Positions 15,177-24,434 of a DNA stretch of 64,000 bases are shown piece by piece. Source of the DNA: Pseudomonadota bacterium. Lineage in GTDB: Bacteria > Pseudomonadota > Gammaproteobacteria > Pseudomonadales > Moraxellaceae. The stretch is taken from the NCBI GenBank assembly GCA_021804565.1, contig JAJZHK010000008.1, positions 1 to 64,000 on the forward strand. The letters run 5' to 3'. Every line of letters starts with the position of its first letter. Position 1 is the first letter of the stretch. The position numbers were made by a program, and so were the translations under genes. The notes beneath the pieces were generated by a model. That model made no database searches. It worked only from the letters and a program-made list of their open reading frames with translations, and was not told the DNA's origin.

Positions 15177-16094
15177 TCAACGCAACGCACCATCTGAAAT
15201 CAGCCATCCCTGGCCACCGAGACGGGTCGCCAGAAAGTCGATGAACATCCGTGTCAAGGTGGGCAGGTGTTGCCGGGACGGGTACATGGCGTAGAGTCCG
15301 CCATCGTGAACACGGTAGTTTTCGAGGATGGTCAGGAGCTGGCCCTGCTCGAGTTCTCGCTGACACAGATAAGGAGAAACCAGCGCGATGCCCAGGCCCG
15401 CGACGGCCGCCTGTACCGACAAGGTCAGATTGCTGACGGTGAGGCGACCTTTGACCAGCAGCTGGGTCTGGTGACCATCACGACAGTCGACCACCCGCAA
15501 ACGATTCTCCGTACCCCGCGGAAAAAGAATGATCTCATGATCGGCCAGTTCCGCCAGATGCTGGGGATGACCATGTTGGGCGAGGTACTCCGGGCTGGCC
15601 ACCCAGCGTCGGGTGACCAGGCCAAGCTTGCGCGCCACCAGGGAGGAGTCGGCGAACTCGCCGATACGCAAGGCCAGATCCATGCCTTCCTCCACCAGAT
15701 TGACCAGCCGGCCGCTGAGATCCGCCTCGATGCTGACCTTGGGATGCATCATCATGAACTCGGCGATCAAGGGGCCGACAAACCACAGGCCGAGCTCGAC
15801 CGGCATGGTGATACGCAGGCGTCCTTGCGGCATCTCCTGACGTTCACGCACCTCATCTTCAGCTTCCTGCAGTTCCTGAAACACACTGAGCAGATGCCGG
15901 TGCAGTGCACGTCCGGCGTCGCTCAAATGGATTCTGCGGGTGGTGCGCATCAGCAGACGTACGCCCAGCTCATCCTCCAGACGCGCCAGCGAACGGCTGA
16001 TCGAGGACTTGGGTCGGCCCAGTCGCTGCGCCGCTGCGGTCAGGCTGCCGTCCTCGATCACACGAAAAAAAACCTCAGCATCTTTAAGATCCAT
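15177..16094 (-). CDS. LysR-family transcriptional regulator
   Basis: 305 residues from ATG 16094. N-terminal winged HTH (LTAAAQRLGRPKSSISRSLA) and a LysR substrate-binding domain (GRLRITMPVELGLWFVGPLI, LVARKLGLVTRRWVASPEYL). It belongs to the subgroup seen beside pirin and quinone or nitroreductase genes. It diverges from the pirin-nitroreductase-DoxX cluster, the normal arrangement for a LysR regulator and its targets. The 97-base gap between them holds CTAGTT/AACTAG half-sites around 16133-16164, a possible binding region. Inducer unknown. Confidence 0.88.
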   Translation of the reverse strand: MDLKDAEVFFRVIEDGSLTAAAQRLGRPKSSISRSLARLEDELGVRLLMRTTRRIHLSDAGRALHRHLLSVFQELQEAEDEVRERQEMPQGRLRITMPVELGLWFVGPLIAEFMMMHPKVSIEADLSGRLVNLVEEGMDLALRIGEFADSSLVARKLGLVTRRWVASPEYLAQHGHPQHLAELADHEIILFPRGTENRLRVVDCRDGHQTQLLVKGRLTVSNLTLSVQAAVAGLGIALVSPYLCQRELEQGQLLTILENYRVHDGGLYAMYPSRQHLPTLTRMFIDFLATRLGGQGWLISDGALR

Positions 16095-16191
16095 TGTAAG
16101 CACCATGACAACAGTTATTAGCATCAAGAGAGACTAGTTCAAAAATAACAACAAAACTAGACTCATCGCCATCACCCAGAGGGTTTTCATC

Positions 16192-16878
16192 ATGCTCCGC
16201 CTGCGAAAACATGAGGAACGTGGCCACACCGTGCTCAGCTGGCTGGACAGCCGCCACAGCTTTTCTTTTGGCAGCTATCAGGACCCACGTCATGTCCACC
16301 ACTCGGCCCTGCTCGTCATCAACGACGACCGGGTGCGTGCCCACAGCGGCTTTGGTGCCCATGCGCACCGCCATATGGAAATTCTGACCTGGGTCATCGC
16401 CGGCCAACTCAGCCACCGTGACAGCACCGGCGTCCACGGGGTATTGCGCGCAGGCGACGCCCAGCTGATGAGTGCCGGTGCCGGCATCACCCACAGCGAG
16501 ATGAACGAAGGTGATCAGGAGGTCCACTTCCTGCAGATATGGATCCTGCCTCGTGAGCAGCGCAGGGCTTCGTCCTACCAGCAAAAGCACTATCCGGCAC
16601 AGCCTGGACTGACCCTGATCGCCAGCGGCCAGGAGCACCCCGATGCCCTGCTCCTGCACCAGGATGCCGACCTCTGGCGTGTCGATCTGGCGGCCCAGGC
16701 CAGCCAGGTTTTAGCGCAAAAAATCGAGCGTCAGGGCTGGATACAGGTTATATCCGGCCATGTCGAAGTCGCCGGCCTGAGCCTCGAACCTGGCGATGGC
16801 CTGGCCATCAGCGCGTCCTCCGAGCTCACCCTGTACAGCCCGGATGGCGCACAGATGCTCTACTTCGATCTGCCCTAA
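16192..16878 (+). CDS. Pirin-family cupin
   Basis: 228 residues of bicupin fold. The N-terminal metal site is complete: H57 and H59 in GFGAHAHRHMEI, H101 and E103 in AGITHSEMN. The segment GSYQDPRHVHHSALLVINDD is typical of pirins. Related enzymes such as E. coli YhhW oxidise quercetin; others act as redox-sensing regulators. The role here is unknown. It is the first gene of a rightward cluster with a nitroreductase and DoxX, divergent from LysR. Confidence 0.9.
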   Translation: MLRLRKHEERGHTVLSWLDSRHSFSFGSYQDPRHVHHSALLVINDDRVRAHSGFGAHAHRHMEILTWVIAGQLSHRDSTGVHGVLRAGDAQLMSAGAGITHSEMNEGDQEVHFLQIWILPREQRRASSYQQKHYPAQPGLTLIASGQEHPDALLLHQDADLWRVDLAAQASQVLAQKIERQGWIQVISGHVEVAGLSLEPGDGLAISASSELTLYSPDGAQMLYFDLP

Positions 16879-16908
16879 GCAAACCCCAACCCCACTGGAG
16901 ATACGACC

Positions 16909-17496
16909 ATGCCCGCTTTAAGCACCACCGCTCAAGAACAACTGTTCCGTGCAGCCCGCACCCACCATCATTTCCTCACCACCCCCTTGCCCGCAGGCAC
17001 CGCCGAGGCACTTTATGATTTGACGCGCTGGGCACCGACCGCTTTCAACGCCGCACCGGCCCGCTTCGTCTTTATCGAAAGCGCAGCGGCCAAGGAAAAG
17101 CTCTGCCTGGCCCTGTCCGCAGGCAATGTCGCGCAGACCATGGCCGCCCCATTGACGGTCATCGTCGCCATCGACCGGCAGTTTTTTGATCAGCTGCCCA
17201 CCCTGTTCCCAGCTTTTGATGCGCGCCCCCTCTACGCCAACAACCCGGAACTGGCGGCACGCGCTGCCTTGCAAAACGCCTCGATGCAAGCGGCTTATCT
17301 GATCATGGCCGCCCGCAGCCTGGGCCTCGACTGCGGCCCGATGACCGGCTTCGACGTACAAAAGCTCGACCAGCTGTTCTTTCCTGAAGGCCACTGGAGC
17401 GCCAACATTCTCATCAACATTGGCCATGGTGACAGCGCCGCTCTCTATCCACGTGGCCCACGCCTGCCCTTTGCACAAGCCTGCCGCATACTTTGA
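16909..17496 (+). CDS. Nitroreductase-family protein of the RutE / malonic semialdehyde reductase type
   Basis: 195 residues. The FMN-binding fold is recognised by LYDLTRWAPTAFNAAPARFVFI and the C-terminal GLDCGPMTGFDVQKLDQLFF, both characteristic of RutE/YdfG-type malonic semialdehyde reductases. No rut pyrimidine-degradation genes are nearby, so I do not assign rutE. In this LysR/pirin/DoxX setting it more likely reduces reactive aldehydes or quinones (inference). Starts 30 bases after pirin. Confidence 0.82.
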   Translation: MPALSTTAQEQLFRAARTHHHFLTTPLPAGTAEALYDLTRWAPTAFNAAPARFVFIESAAAKEKLCLALSAGNVAQTMAAPLTVIVAIDRQFFDQLPTLFPAFDARPLYANNPELAARAALQNASMQAAYLIMAARSLGLDCGPMTGFDVQKLDQLFFPEGHWSANILINIGHGDSAALYPRGPRLPFAQACRIL

Positions 17497-17507
17497 GGAG
17501 TCCTGCC

Positions 17508-17921
17508 ATGATCACCGACCGCTGGATCTTTACACTGTTGCAAAACCCCGCACTCGCCGGGCTGGCGTCCCTCGCCAGCCGCGCCGGCATGGCTTTGATC
17601 TTTCTCATGGCCGGCTGGGGCAAGCTCACCGGCTATGCGCAAACGGCCCACTATATGCAGGCCATGGGCGTCTCCCCCAGCCTGTTGCCCCTGACCCTGG
17701 TCATTGAACTGGGCGGCGGACTGGCGCTGCTGCTCGGCTTGTGGACGCGCAGCATCGCCGCCCTGCTGGCCGGCTTTTGTCTGATCACGGCGCTGATCTT
17801 TCACCATCAGCTGAGCGACCCGACGACCTTCATCATGTTCATGAAGAACCTGGCGATGGCCGGCGGTCTCCTGCAACTGGTCATCCATGGAGCCGGCGCC
17901 CTGGCGCTGGATCGCCGTTAA
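17508..17921 (+). CDS. DoxX-family membrane protein
   Basis: 137 residues from ATG 17508, chosen over the upstream ATG because GAGGAG lies 7 bases before it. Four membrane segments, with the DoxX signatures RAGMALIFLMAGWGKLTGY and ALIFHHQLSDPTTFIMFMKNLAMAGGLL. DoxX-like proteins occur in membrane redox and oxidative-stress units. Last gene of the pirin cluster. Confidence 0.87.
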   Translation: MITDRWIFTLLQNPALAGLASLASRAGMALIFLMAGWGKLTGYAQTAHYMQAMGVSPSLLPLTLVIELGGGLALLLGLWTRSIAALLAGFCLITALIFHHQLSDPTTFIMFMKNLAMAGGLLQLVIHGAGALALDRR

Positions 17922-18008
17922 GCCAGGGCAGGCGCCCCCTTGGTCCGGGGAGCATTGCCTTCTTGCCCAGGCGCGCTATTCTGCACTGAGCTTCAGGAGG
18001 AAGAGCGT

Positions 18009-19346
18009 ATGAGCAAGGCTCACGACAAACGTTTTGATGCCACCCGTCCCGGTCAGCGCTTCCTGCGTCTGGCCGGGATGTCGGCGCAGCTGGCCGGCCA
18101 GATCGCCAAGGACAGGGTCAAGCGCGCTCTCGGCCAGCAAGACCCCGAGGCCGATCCGCGGGCACTGTACCGGGACATCGGTCTGAAGCTGGCAACCACC
18201 CTGGGCGAGATGAAAGGCGCTGTCATGAAGGTTGGACAGATCGCCTCACAGTTTAAGGACATCCTGCCTGACGAGGTGGTCAGTGCCCTGGAAAGCCTGC
18301 AGCGCTCATCACCGGCGATGCCTTATCCACGCATCGCCGAACAGATCCGCCAAGAGCTAGGTCAGCCCCCGGAACGGCTTTTTGCCCACTTTGACAAGCA
18401 CCCCTACGCCGCCGCCTCGATCGGCCAGGTGCATCGTGCGCGTACCCATGACGGCCAGGAGGTGGTCGTCAAGGTGCAATACCCCGGGGTCGACGCTTGC
18501 ATCGACTCCGACCTCAAGCATCTGCGCATGGCGCTCAAGCTCAGCGGTCTGCTGCGCATCGACAAAGCGGTGATCGATCGTATTTTTGCCGAGATCAAGC
18601 GCAGCCTGGAAGATGAATTGGATTATCGTAAAGAGGCCGATAACGCGCGTCTTTTTGCTGAATTTCATCGCGCTGACGACAAGATACTGATTCCCGCGGT
18701 GATCACGGAACTCTCCTCGCAACGTGTCCTCACCCTTGAGCACCTGGCCGGTGACGCCATGAGCGAGGTCTGCGCTCCGCGCTATCCGCAAGCCACCATA
18801 GACGCCATCGGTCATCGCCTCTTCGCCGCCCTGGGTGCACAGATCTACGCTCTCGGCGCCGTGCACTGCGATCCCCATGCAGGCAACTTTGCCTTTCGTG
18901 CGGACGGCAGTGTCATCATCTACGACTACGGCTGTGTCAAAAAAATATCGCCGGCCGTCATCGACGTGATGCGGCAAACGGCACGCGCAGCCCTCGACCA
19001 GCGCTATGAACACTTCGATCGCATCATGATCGCCATGGGGGTACGCAACACCCGCCATACCGAGCGCATCGACAGCGACTTCTATGCCGACTGGAGCCGT
19101 ACCATCATGCTCGGCTTCAGCGCGACACCGCATGACTTCGGGCAAAGCAATCTGCACGAACGCATCATCGCGCAGGCCAAGCGCCACTGGAAGTACTGGC
19201 CGGCTTTCCAGCCGAGCGCGGACACCCTGCTGGTGCAAAGGACGATCAGCGGGCACTACTGGAATATGCGCAGGATGGGGGTCATCGCCGCCTTTCGTCC
19301 GGATCTCGAGGCGAGTTTGCAGCTGACTGCCGAAAAACCGGTCTAG
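18009..19346 (+). CDS. ABC1/UbiB-family atypical kinase
   Basis: 445 residues from ATG 18009 with GGAGGAAG upstream. The ABC1 hallmark KxGQ appears in GAVMKVGQIASQFKDILP; PYAAASIGQVHRA is the Ala-rich nucleotide loop, and the catalytic and metal-binding parts are HCDPHAGNF and IYDYG. UbiB/COQ8 proteins support ubiquinone synthesis or lipid handling. The usual C-terminal membrane segments of UbiB are not evident, so this is a shorter AarF relative rather than the ubi-operon UbiB. Confidence 0.88.
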   Translation: MSKAHDKRFDATRPGQRFLRLAGMSAQLAGQIAKDRVKRALGQQDPEADPRALYRDIGLKLATTLGEMKGAVMKVGQIASQFKDILPDEVVSALESLQRSSPAMPYPRIAEQIRQELGQPPERLFAHFDKHPYAAASIGQVHRARTHDGQEVVVKVQYPGVDACIDSDLKHLRMALKLSGLLRIDKAVIDRIFAEIKRSLEDELDYRKEADNARLFAEFHRADDKILIPAVITELSSQRVLTLEHLAGDAMSEVCAPRYPQATIDAIGHRLFAALGAQIYALGAVHCDPHAGNFAFRADGSVIIYDYGCVKKISPAVIDVMRQTARAALDQRYEHFDRIMIAMGVRNTRHTERIDSDFYADWSRTIMLGFSATPHDFGQSNLHERIIAQAKRHWKYWPAFQPSADTLLVQRTISGHYWNMRRMGVIAAFRPDLEASLQLTAEKPV

Positions 19347-19381
19347 ACTGAAGGCAAGGCAGTCATGCGAGGGCAGCCACC

Positions 19382-20482
19382 ATGCCACGGTTGCGCGCCT
19401 ACGATCCTGATATCGATTACCTGTGCTACATGGATGCCCAAGGACAGTTGCAAGGATGCCCGCCGCCAGAACTCCTGCAGCGTGACTGGCTGCTGGCCGC
19501 TTACCGTCATATGTTGCTGACCCGCCACTTCGATCAACGTGCCGTGGAGCTGCAGCGTACTGGACGCCTGGGCACCTACGCCTCCTGCCTGGGACAGGAG
19601 GCCATCGCCACCGGCGCCGGTCTGGCTCTGCAGGAGGCCGATCTTTTCGCGCCCTACTACCGTGACCAGGCGACACAACTGCTGCGCGGGGTCTCGATGG
19701 AGGAAATCCTGCGCTATTGGGGCGGTGACGAATCCGGCAATGACTTTGCCGGACCACGACAGGACCTGCCCAACTGCGTGCCCATCGCCACCCAGCTCCT
19801 GCACGCCGCCGGCATGGCGGTAGCCCTCAAATACCGTCAGCAAAAACAGGCCGTCCTCAGCACCTGTGGCGATGGCGCCAGCAGCCGTGGTGACTTCTAT
19901 GAAGCGCTCAATATTGCCGGGGTATGGCAGCTGCCGCTGGTCATTCTGATCAACAACAATCAATGGGCCATCTCGGTGCCACGGCGGGCACAGACGCAGG
20001 CGCGGACGCTGGCGCAAAAAGCCGTCGCCGCCGGCCTCCCCTGCCTGCAGGTCGATGGCAATGACGTTCTTGCTGTCTACGCCAGCGTCAAGCAGGCCCT
20101 GGAGCGCGCACGTGCCGGCAAGGGTCCGGCCCTGATCGAAGCGCTCAGCTATCGCCTGTGCGACCACACCACGGCCGACGATATGCGCCGCTACAGCTCG
20201 GCCGATGAGCGGGCGCAGGCCGCCACGCAGGAACCCTTGTTGCGCCTGCACCGCCACCTGCAGGAACAGCACCAGTTCAGCGCTGCAGAACAAGAGCAAC
20301 TGCTCGCCTCGATAGCCCAGCGTATCGACACGGCCGTGGAGGCCTACCTGAACACCCCGGCGGCACCGATCAGCCGTATGTTTGATCATCTCTACGCCCA
20401 GCTCCCGGAAGAGCTCTATGTGCAGAAAGAGCAGGCCCGCGGCGGACGCTGCAGCCGGCGCGAGGAAGGCGATCATGGCTGA
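19382..20482 (+). CDS. 2-Oxoacid dehydrogenase E1 component, alpha subunit
   Basis: 366 residues. The thiamine diphosphate motif is GDGASSRGDFYEALNIAGVW ending in NNNQWAISVP, and SCLGQEAIATGAGLALQEAD is the E1alpha signature. The two-subunit E1 is typical of branched-chain 2-oxoacid or acetoin/pyruvate dehydrogenases in this lineage. Substrate cannot be fixed; the sequence style is nearest to PdhA/BkdA1 of gammaproteobacteria with a second complex. First of a three-gene operon; the E1beta start overlaps its end by 8 bases. Confidence 0.9.
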   Translation: MPRLRAYDPDIDYLCYMDAQGQLQGCPPPELLQRDWLLAAYRHMLLTRHFDQRAVELQRTGRLGTYASCLGQEAIATGAGLALQEADLFAPYYRDQATQLLRGVSMEEILRYWGGDESGNDFAGPRQDLPNCVPIATQLLHAAGMAVALKYRQQKQAVLSTCGDGASSRGDFYEALNIAGVWQLPLVILINNNQWAISVPRRAQTQARTLAQKAVAAGLPCLQVDGNDVLAVYASVKQALERARAGKGPALIEALSYRLCDHTTADDMRRYSSADERAQAATQEPLLRLHRHLQEQHQFSAAEQEQLLASIAQRIDTAVEAYLNTPAAPISRMFDHLYAQLPEELYVQKEQARGGRCSRREEGDHG

Positions 20483-21455
20483 GCTGGCCCTGGTACAAAG
20501 CATCAACCTGGCCCTGCATCGCGGCATGGCCGAATATCCGGAGATGGTCGTTCTCGGCGAGGATGTCGCCGGCAATGGCGGCGTCTTCCGTGCCACGCTG
20601 GGACTGCTCGATCACTATGGTCCGCGCCGTGTTCTCGACACCCCTTTGGCCGAAAGCATGATCGCCGGGCTGTGTGTTGGCATGGCCAGCCAGGGGCTCA
20701 AACCGGTGGCCGAGATACAGTTCATGGGCTTTATGTACGCCGCGCTCGAGCATGTGTGCTCGCACGCAGCCCGCCTGCGCCATCGCACCCAGGGCCGACT
20801 CAGTTGCCCACTCACCCTGCGCATCCCCTGCGGCGGCGGCATCCATGCCCCTGAACACCACTCGGAGTCGCTCGAAGCCTTGCTGACCCACATCCCGGGT
20901 CTGAAAGTGGTCTGCCCGTCATCGCCACGCCTGGGCTACCAGCTGCTGCTGGCAGCCATCGCCGACCCCGACCCGGTGATCTTTCTGGAGCCGGAAAGAC
21001 TCTACCGGGCACCCCTGCAAAGCTGTCCCGATGATGGTCTGAGCCTGCCCCTGGAACGCTGCCTGATCCATAGACGCGGAGAGGACCTCAGCATCATCAG
21101 CTGGGGCGCCTGTGTGCAGGATGTCCGTCAGGCGGCCGACATCCTCCACCAAGCCGGCATTGAGGCAGAAATCGTCGATGTCGCCACGCTCAAACCGCTC
21201 GATCGGGCCAGCCTCAAAGCTTCGGTCGCCCATACCGGGCGCTGCCTCATCGTCCATGAAGCGCCGGGTAGTGGCGGCCTCGGTGCCGAGATTGCCGCCT
21301 GGCTGGGTGAAAATCTGTGGTCAGAACTGCACGCCGCCCCACGGCGCCTGACCGGCTTCGATTGCATCATGCCCTATGCGCGCCTGGAGGATCGTTACCT
21401 GCCCTCGGTGCAGGACATCGTCGATGCCGCACGAGCTCTCGTCGAAGGAGTGTGA
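20475..21455 (+). CDS. 2-Oxoacid dehydrogenase E1 component, beta subunit
   Basis: 326 residues from ATG 20475. Recognised by LGEDVAGNGGVFRATLGLLD, TPLAESMIAGLCVGMASQGL, the RIPCGGGIHAPEHHSESLEA segment and the C-terminal transketolase part (SIISWGACVQDVRQAADILH, VHEAPGSGGLGAEIAAWLGE). It forms the alpha2beta2 E1 heterotetramer that decarboxylates the 2-oxoacid and reductively acylates the E2 lipoyl group. Overlaps E1alpha and is one base from E2. Confidence 0.92.
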   Translation: MAELALVQSINLALHRGMAEYPEMVVLGEDVAGNGGVFRATLGLLDHYGPRRVLDTPLAESMIAGLCVGMASQGLKPVAEIQFMGFMYAALEHVCSHAARLRHRTQGRLSCPLTLRIPCGGGIHAPEHHSESLEALLTHIPGLKVVCPSSPRLGYQLLLAAIADPDPVIFLEPERLYRAPLQSCPDDGLSLPLERCLIHRRGEDLSIISWGACVQDVRQAADILHQAGIEAEIVDVATLKPLDRASLKASVAHTGRCLIVHEAPGSGGLGAEIAAWLGENLWSELHAAPRRLTGFDCIMPYARLEDRYLPSVQDIVDAARALVEGV

Positions 21456-21456
21456 T

Positions 21457-22407
21457 ATGCACCAGTTTTCTCTACCCGACCTGGGGGAAGGACTGCACGA
21501 GGCCGAGATCGTCGCCTGGGCGCTGCCGGCCGGCAGCGCCATGCAGCGCGGGGAAACCGTGCTCAGTGTTGAGACCGCCAAAGCCATCGTCGACATCCCG
21601 GCACCGCTATCCGGGCGCCTGATCGCCCAGCTGGCTGCACAGGGAGCCGTCGTGGCGGTGGGTACGCCGCTGTTTAGCTATCAGGAGCAGGAGGCCATCG
21701 GACCTACCGCACCGCAAGATGGCGGCAGTGTCGTCGGCGAATTGCCGCAGGGGCCACAAAAACTCGGCGACAGCCCCCCGGAGATCGGCCTCAGTGAGGC
21801 CCTGCCAGAAGGCTACAGCCTTTTACGCGGCATGGCGCGTCATATGGCGCAGCAGATGAGCCGAGCCCAGCAGCAGGTGGCGCAGGTCACCCTCTTCGAT
21901 CATGTCCACCTGCGCCGGCGCAAGCACCTGCTGGCGCGCACCTTGCTGGCGCTGCGCCAGGCCTGCCAGGAACAGGGCCATCTCAACGCCTGGTACCACG
22001 CGCACCCGGCAGCCTTGCGTCTGCACAGCGAGGTCCGCGTGGGCCTGGCCATAGCCACCTCGGCAGGCCTGCTGGTGCCGGTCCTGGATGTTCACGACGA
22101 TGACGACCGGGAGATCCTGGAGACGCGTATCCATGCACTGCGCGAACGTGCCGAACAGCGTCAGCTCAGCCCTGCCGAACTGACAGGCGCCACCATCAGC
22201 CTGAGCAATTTTGGCAGTTTGGGCGGGCGCTACGGCACCCCCATGGTCATGCCACCGCAAGTCGCCATCCTCGGTATCGGACGTCTCGAGAAGATCGCCA
22301 GGCACGACTACGAGTTGCCCTTGTCGCTCAGCTTTGACCACCGTGCCTGCACCGGCGCACAGGCTGCCGCTTTTCTCGGCAGCCTGATCGAAGCCCTCAC
22401 GCACTAA
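21457..22407 (+). CDS. 2-Oxoacid dehydrogenase E2 acyltransferase, short form
   Basis: 316 residues. Residues 1-80 are a lipoyl domain with the lipoylated Lys in VETAKAIVDIPAP. The catalytic domain follows, with SLSNFGSLGGRYGTPMVMPP and the active-site region SFDHRACTGAQAAAFL. E2 proteins normally exceed 380 residues and carry a peripheral-subunit binding domain of about 35 residues; here the linker after the lipoyl domain runs straight into the catalytic domain. The HRxxxG motif has Thr where most E2 have Asp, a variant found in some relatives. No lpd (E3) gene follows. Confidence 0.88.
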   Translation: MHQFSLPDLGEGLHEAEIVAWALPAGSAMQRGETVLSVETAKAIVDIPAPLSGRLIAQLAAQGAVVAVGTPLFSYQEQEAIGPTAPQDGGSVVGELPQGPQKLGDSPPEIGLSEALPEGYSLLRGMARHMAQQMSRAQQQVAQVTLFDHVHLRRRKHLLARTLLALRQACQEQGHLNAWYHAHPAALRLHSEVRVGLAIATSAGLLVPVLDVHDDDDREILETRIHALRERAEQRQLSPAELTGATISLSNFGSLGGRYGTPMVMPPQVAILGIGRLEKIARHDYELPLSLSFDHRACTGAQAAAFLGSLIEALTH

Positions 22408-24434
22408 GGTGCTGCTGGGCTGGCAGCCGGCGTGGGCTCGTTTTGCTCCTGGCCTTTATAGACGTCTTCCATGTGCTCAGGCAGCACGCCGATGTGATCC
22501 GGCCACAGCCCCAGCTGGAAGGTTTTGACCTGGTGGTAAGCCTTCTGCGTCATGCTGTCGACCCCGGCGTCATCGGTGATGATGGTCGGCGTCAGAAAGA
22601 TCAAGAGATTGCGTTTGGTGACATTGTCACCGCTGGCCCGGAACAGCCAGCCCAGACCAGGAATATCACCCAGCCAGGGAATATGGCTCTGCGAGCGCGT
22701 ATCGTCGTTTTCCATCAGGCCGCCGAGCACGATGGTCTGCTTATTGTGCGCCAGGATGGTGGTCTTGACATTACGGGTGCTGGTGATCAGGTCAGCGGCA
22801 TGAACCCCGGTGACCGCCGGCAGCACCGCCGACACTTCCTGATCGACTTCCAGGCGCAGTTCTTGATCTTCCGAGATGTGCGGAATGACTTTGAGGGTGA
22901 TACCGACATCCTTGCGTTCTATGGTCTGAAAAGGATTGTTGGTACCGGAAACGACGCTGGTACTGGCACCGGTCACAAAGGGAACGTTTTCACCGACGAC
23001 GATCTTCGCCTCCTGATTGTCGAGGGTCAGCAATGAAGGCGCCGACAGCAGGTTGGCATTGCTCGCCGTCGCCAGTGCCTGCACCAGAAAACCCCACAGC
23101 GAACTGCTGCCATTGGCACCTTTGATATAACGACCGAATCCCGCCGTCATGCCATCGCTGATCGAGGTCGGAGGGGAGTTGTTGAGGCCATCGGCGATCA
23201 CCGAGTTGATGCTGGTGCCAGCATCGCTGAAGGAGATGGTGCCTATGCCGCCTTTCGGATTACCGCCCGCCCACTGCACCCCAAACTCGTTGCCATTGGA
23301 ACCGGTGATTTCGACGATGGCCGCCTGGATGAGGACCTCGGGTCGGCGCACATCAAGCTGTCTGACGACGCCTTCGATCTCCCGCATGACATCAGCGCTG
23401 GCGCGCACCACCACTGCATTCTGGTCCTTGTCAGCCATGACCGTCGCCGGTCCGGAGAGCTTGTCGGCGCTTTGCGCCGTTCCCACCGCCCCACTGGCCG
23501 GCGCTGAGCCCGAGGAACCCGATCCACCCGAACCGCCACCGATCATGCCCTTGAGCACATTGGAGACTTCCTTGGCCGAGGCATGGCGCAAGCGAAAGAC
23601 CTCGACATTGCCGACCGACTGCGAAGGCACATCGAGACTGCTGATCAAGGCGTGTATGCGCATGAGCGATTTGGGATCACCACGCACGATCAGGCGATTG
23701 GTACGCTCATCAGCCACCACGTGCACCCGTGAGAAGGCATGGGCATCTTTGCTGCTGCTGATCGGCGTCAGCGCCTGCAGCATGCTGAGCACATCGCCGA
23801 CCTGGGCATTGTGCAGGGGGATGGCCTCCAAGCGCTCATCTTCGGTGCTGTCGAGCGCGTGGACGATGTCCATGAGGGAAGCGATATTACCCGCCCTGTC
23901 GCTCATGATGAGTGCATTGACCGCCGGCACAGCCGCCAAATGGGCGAACTGCGGCATCATCGGCCGCAACACCGGCACCAGGTCGGTCGCACTGCTGTTG
24001 TCGAGAAAAACGATACGCGTCGCCATGGTCTCGGCACTATGGCCGGTCAGGTCAACGGCCACACCACTGCTCTTGGCATTGATATCAGGCACGATCTTGA
24101 TCGAGTTGCCGGCCGGCACCGCAGCAAAGCCGTTGACGTCGAGCACCCCTTGAAACAGGTCGTAGACCTGATCGCGCGACAGACCATGGCTGGAGATCAC
24201 CGTCACCGTGCCGTGCACACGTGGGTCGACGATAAAGTTCTTGCCGGTGATCTGCGCCACTTCCGAGACCAGGGCAGCGATATCGGCATCCTTGAGGTTG
24301 ACCTTCCAGGTCGGGCCGGCGCCCTGGCCGGTCGCCTGTGCGTACAGGGCCAGCACACCCAGCAGCAGCCCCGCAGCGGCACGCCGGAGACGGGCGTGAA
24401 GCATGGGCCTTTTCTTTGGCTTGTATCTGCTCAT
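22404..24434 (-). CDS. gspD: Type II secretion system secretin GspD
   Basis: 676 residues with a signal peptide (RRAAAGLLLGVLALYAQATG). N0 domain begins WKVNLKDADIAALVSEVAQI; N1-N3 repeats follow (IPLHNAQVGDVLSMLQAL, VEVFRLRHASAKEVSNVLKG), with a Gly/Ser-rich insert near 295-315. The secretin core has VQALATASNANLLSAPSLLT, IVVGENVPFVTG and IVLGGLMEND. It forms the outer-membrane pore of type II secretion. No lipobox is seen. The gene converges on the E2 gene with a 4-base overlap, and its ATG overlaps the gspC stop. Confidence 0.95.
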   Translation of the reverse strand: MSRYKPKKRPMLHARLRRAAAGLLLGVLALYAQATGQGAGPTWKVNLKDADIAALVSEVAQITGKNFIVDPRVHGTVTVISSHGLSRDQVYDLFQGVLDVNGFAAVPAGNSIKIVPDINAKSSGVAVDLTGHSAETMATRIVFLDNSSATDLVPVLRPMMPQFAHLAAVPAVNALIMSDRAGNIASLMDIVHALDSTEDERLEAIPLHNAQVGDVLSMLQALTPISSSKDAHAFSRVHVVADERTNRLIVRGDPKSLMRIHALISSLDVPSQSVGNVEVFRLRHASAKEVSNVLKGMIGGGSGGSGSSGSAPASGAVGTAQSADKLSGPATVMADKDQNAVVVRASADVMREIEGVVRQLDVRRPEVLIQAAIVEITGSNGNEFGVQWAGGNPKGGIGTISFSDAGTSINSVIADGLNNSPPTSISDGMTAGFGRYIKGANGSSSLWGFLVQALATASNANLLSAPSLLTLDNQEAKIVVGENVPFVTGASTSVVSGTNNPFQTIERKDVGITLKVIPHISEDQELRLEVDQEVSAVLPAVTGVHAADLITSTRNVKTTILAHNKQTIVLGGLMENDDTRSQSHIPWLGDIPGLGWLFRASGDNVTKRNLLIFLTPTIITDDAGVDSMTQKAYHQVKTFQLGLWPDHIGVLPEHMEDVYKGQEQNEPTPAASPAAP

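Noticed and set aside
16095-16191. A defined LysR operator with T-N11-A motif
   Set aside because: Several loose matches exist, plus CTAGTT/AACTAG half-sites, but none is clearly better than chance, so no separate feature is given.
18357-19757. A 466-codon open frame on the minus strand
   Set aside because: Antisense to the ABC1 kinase and E1alpha genes, both of which are unambiguous.
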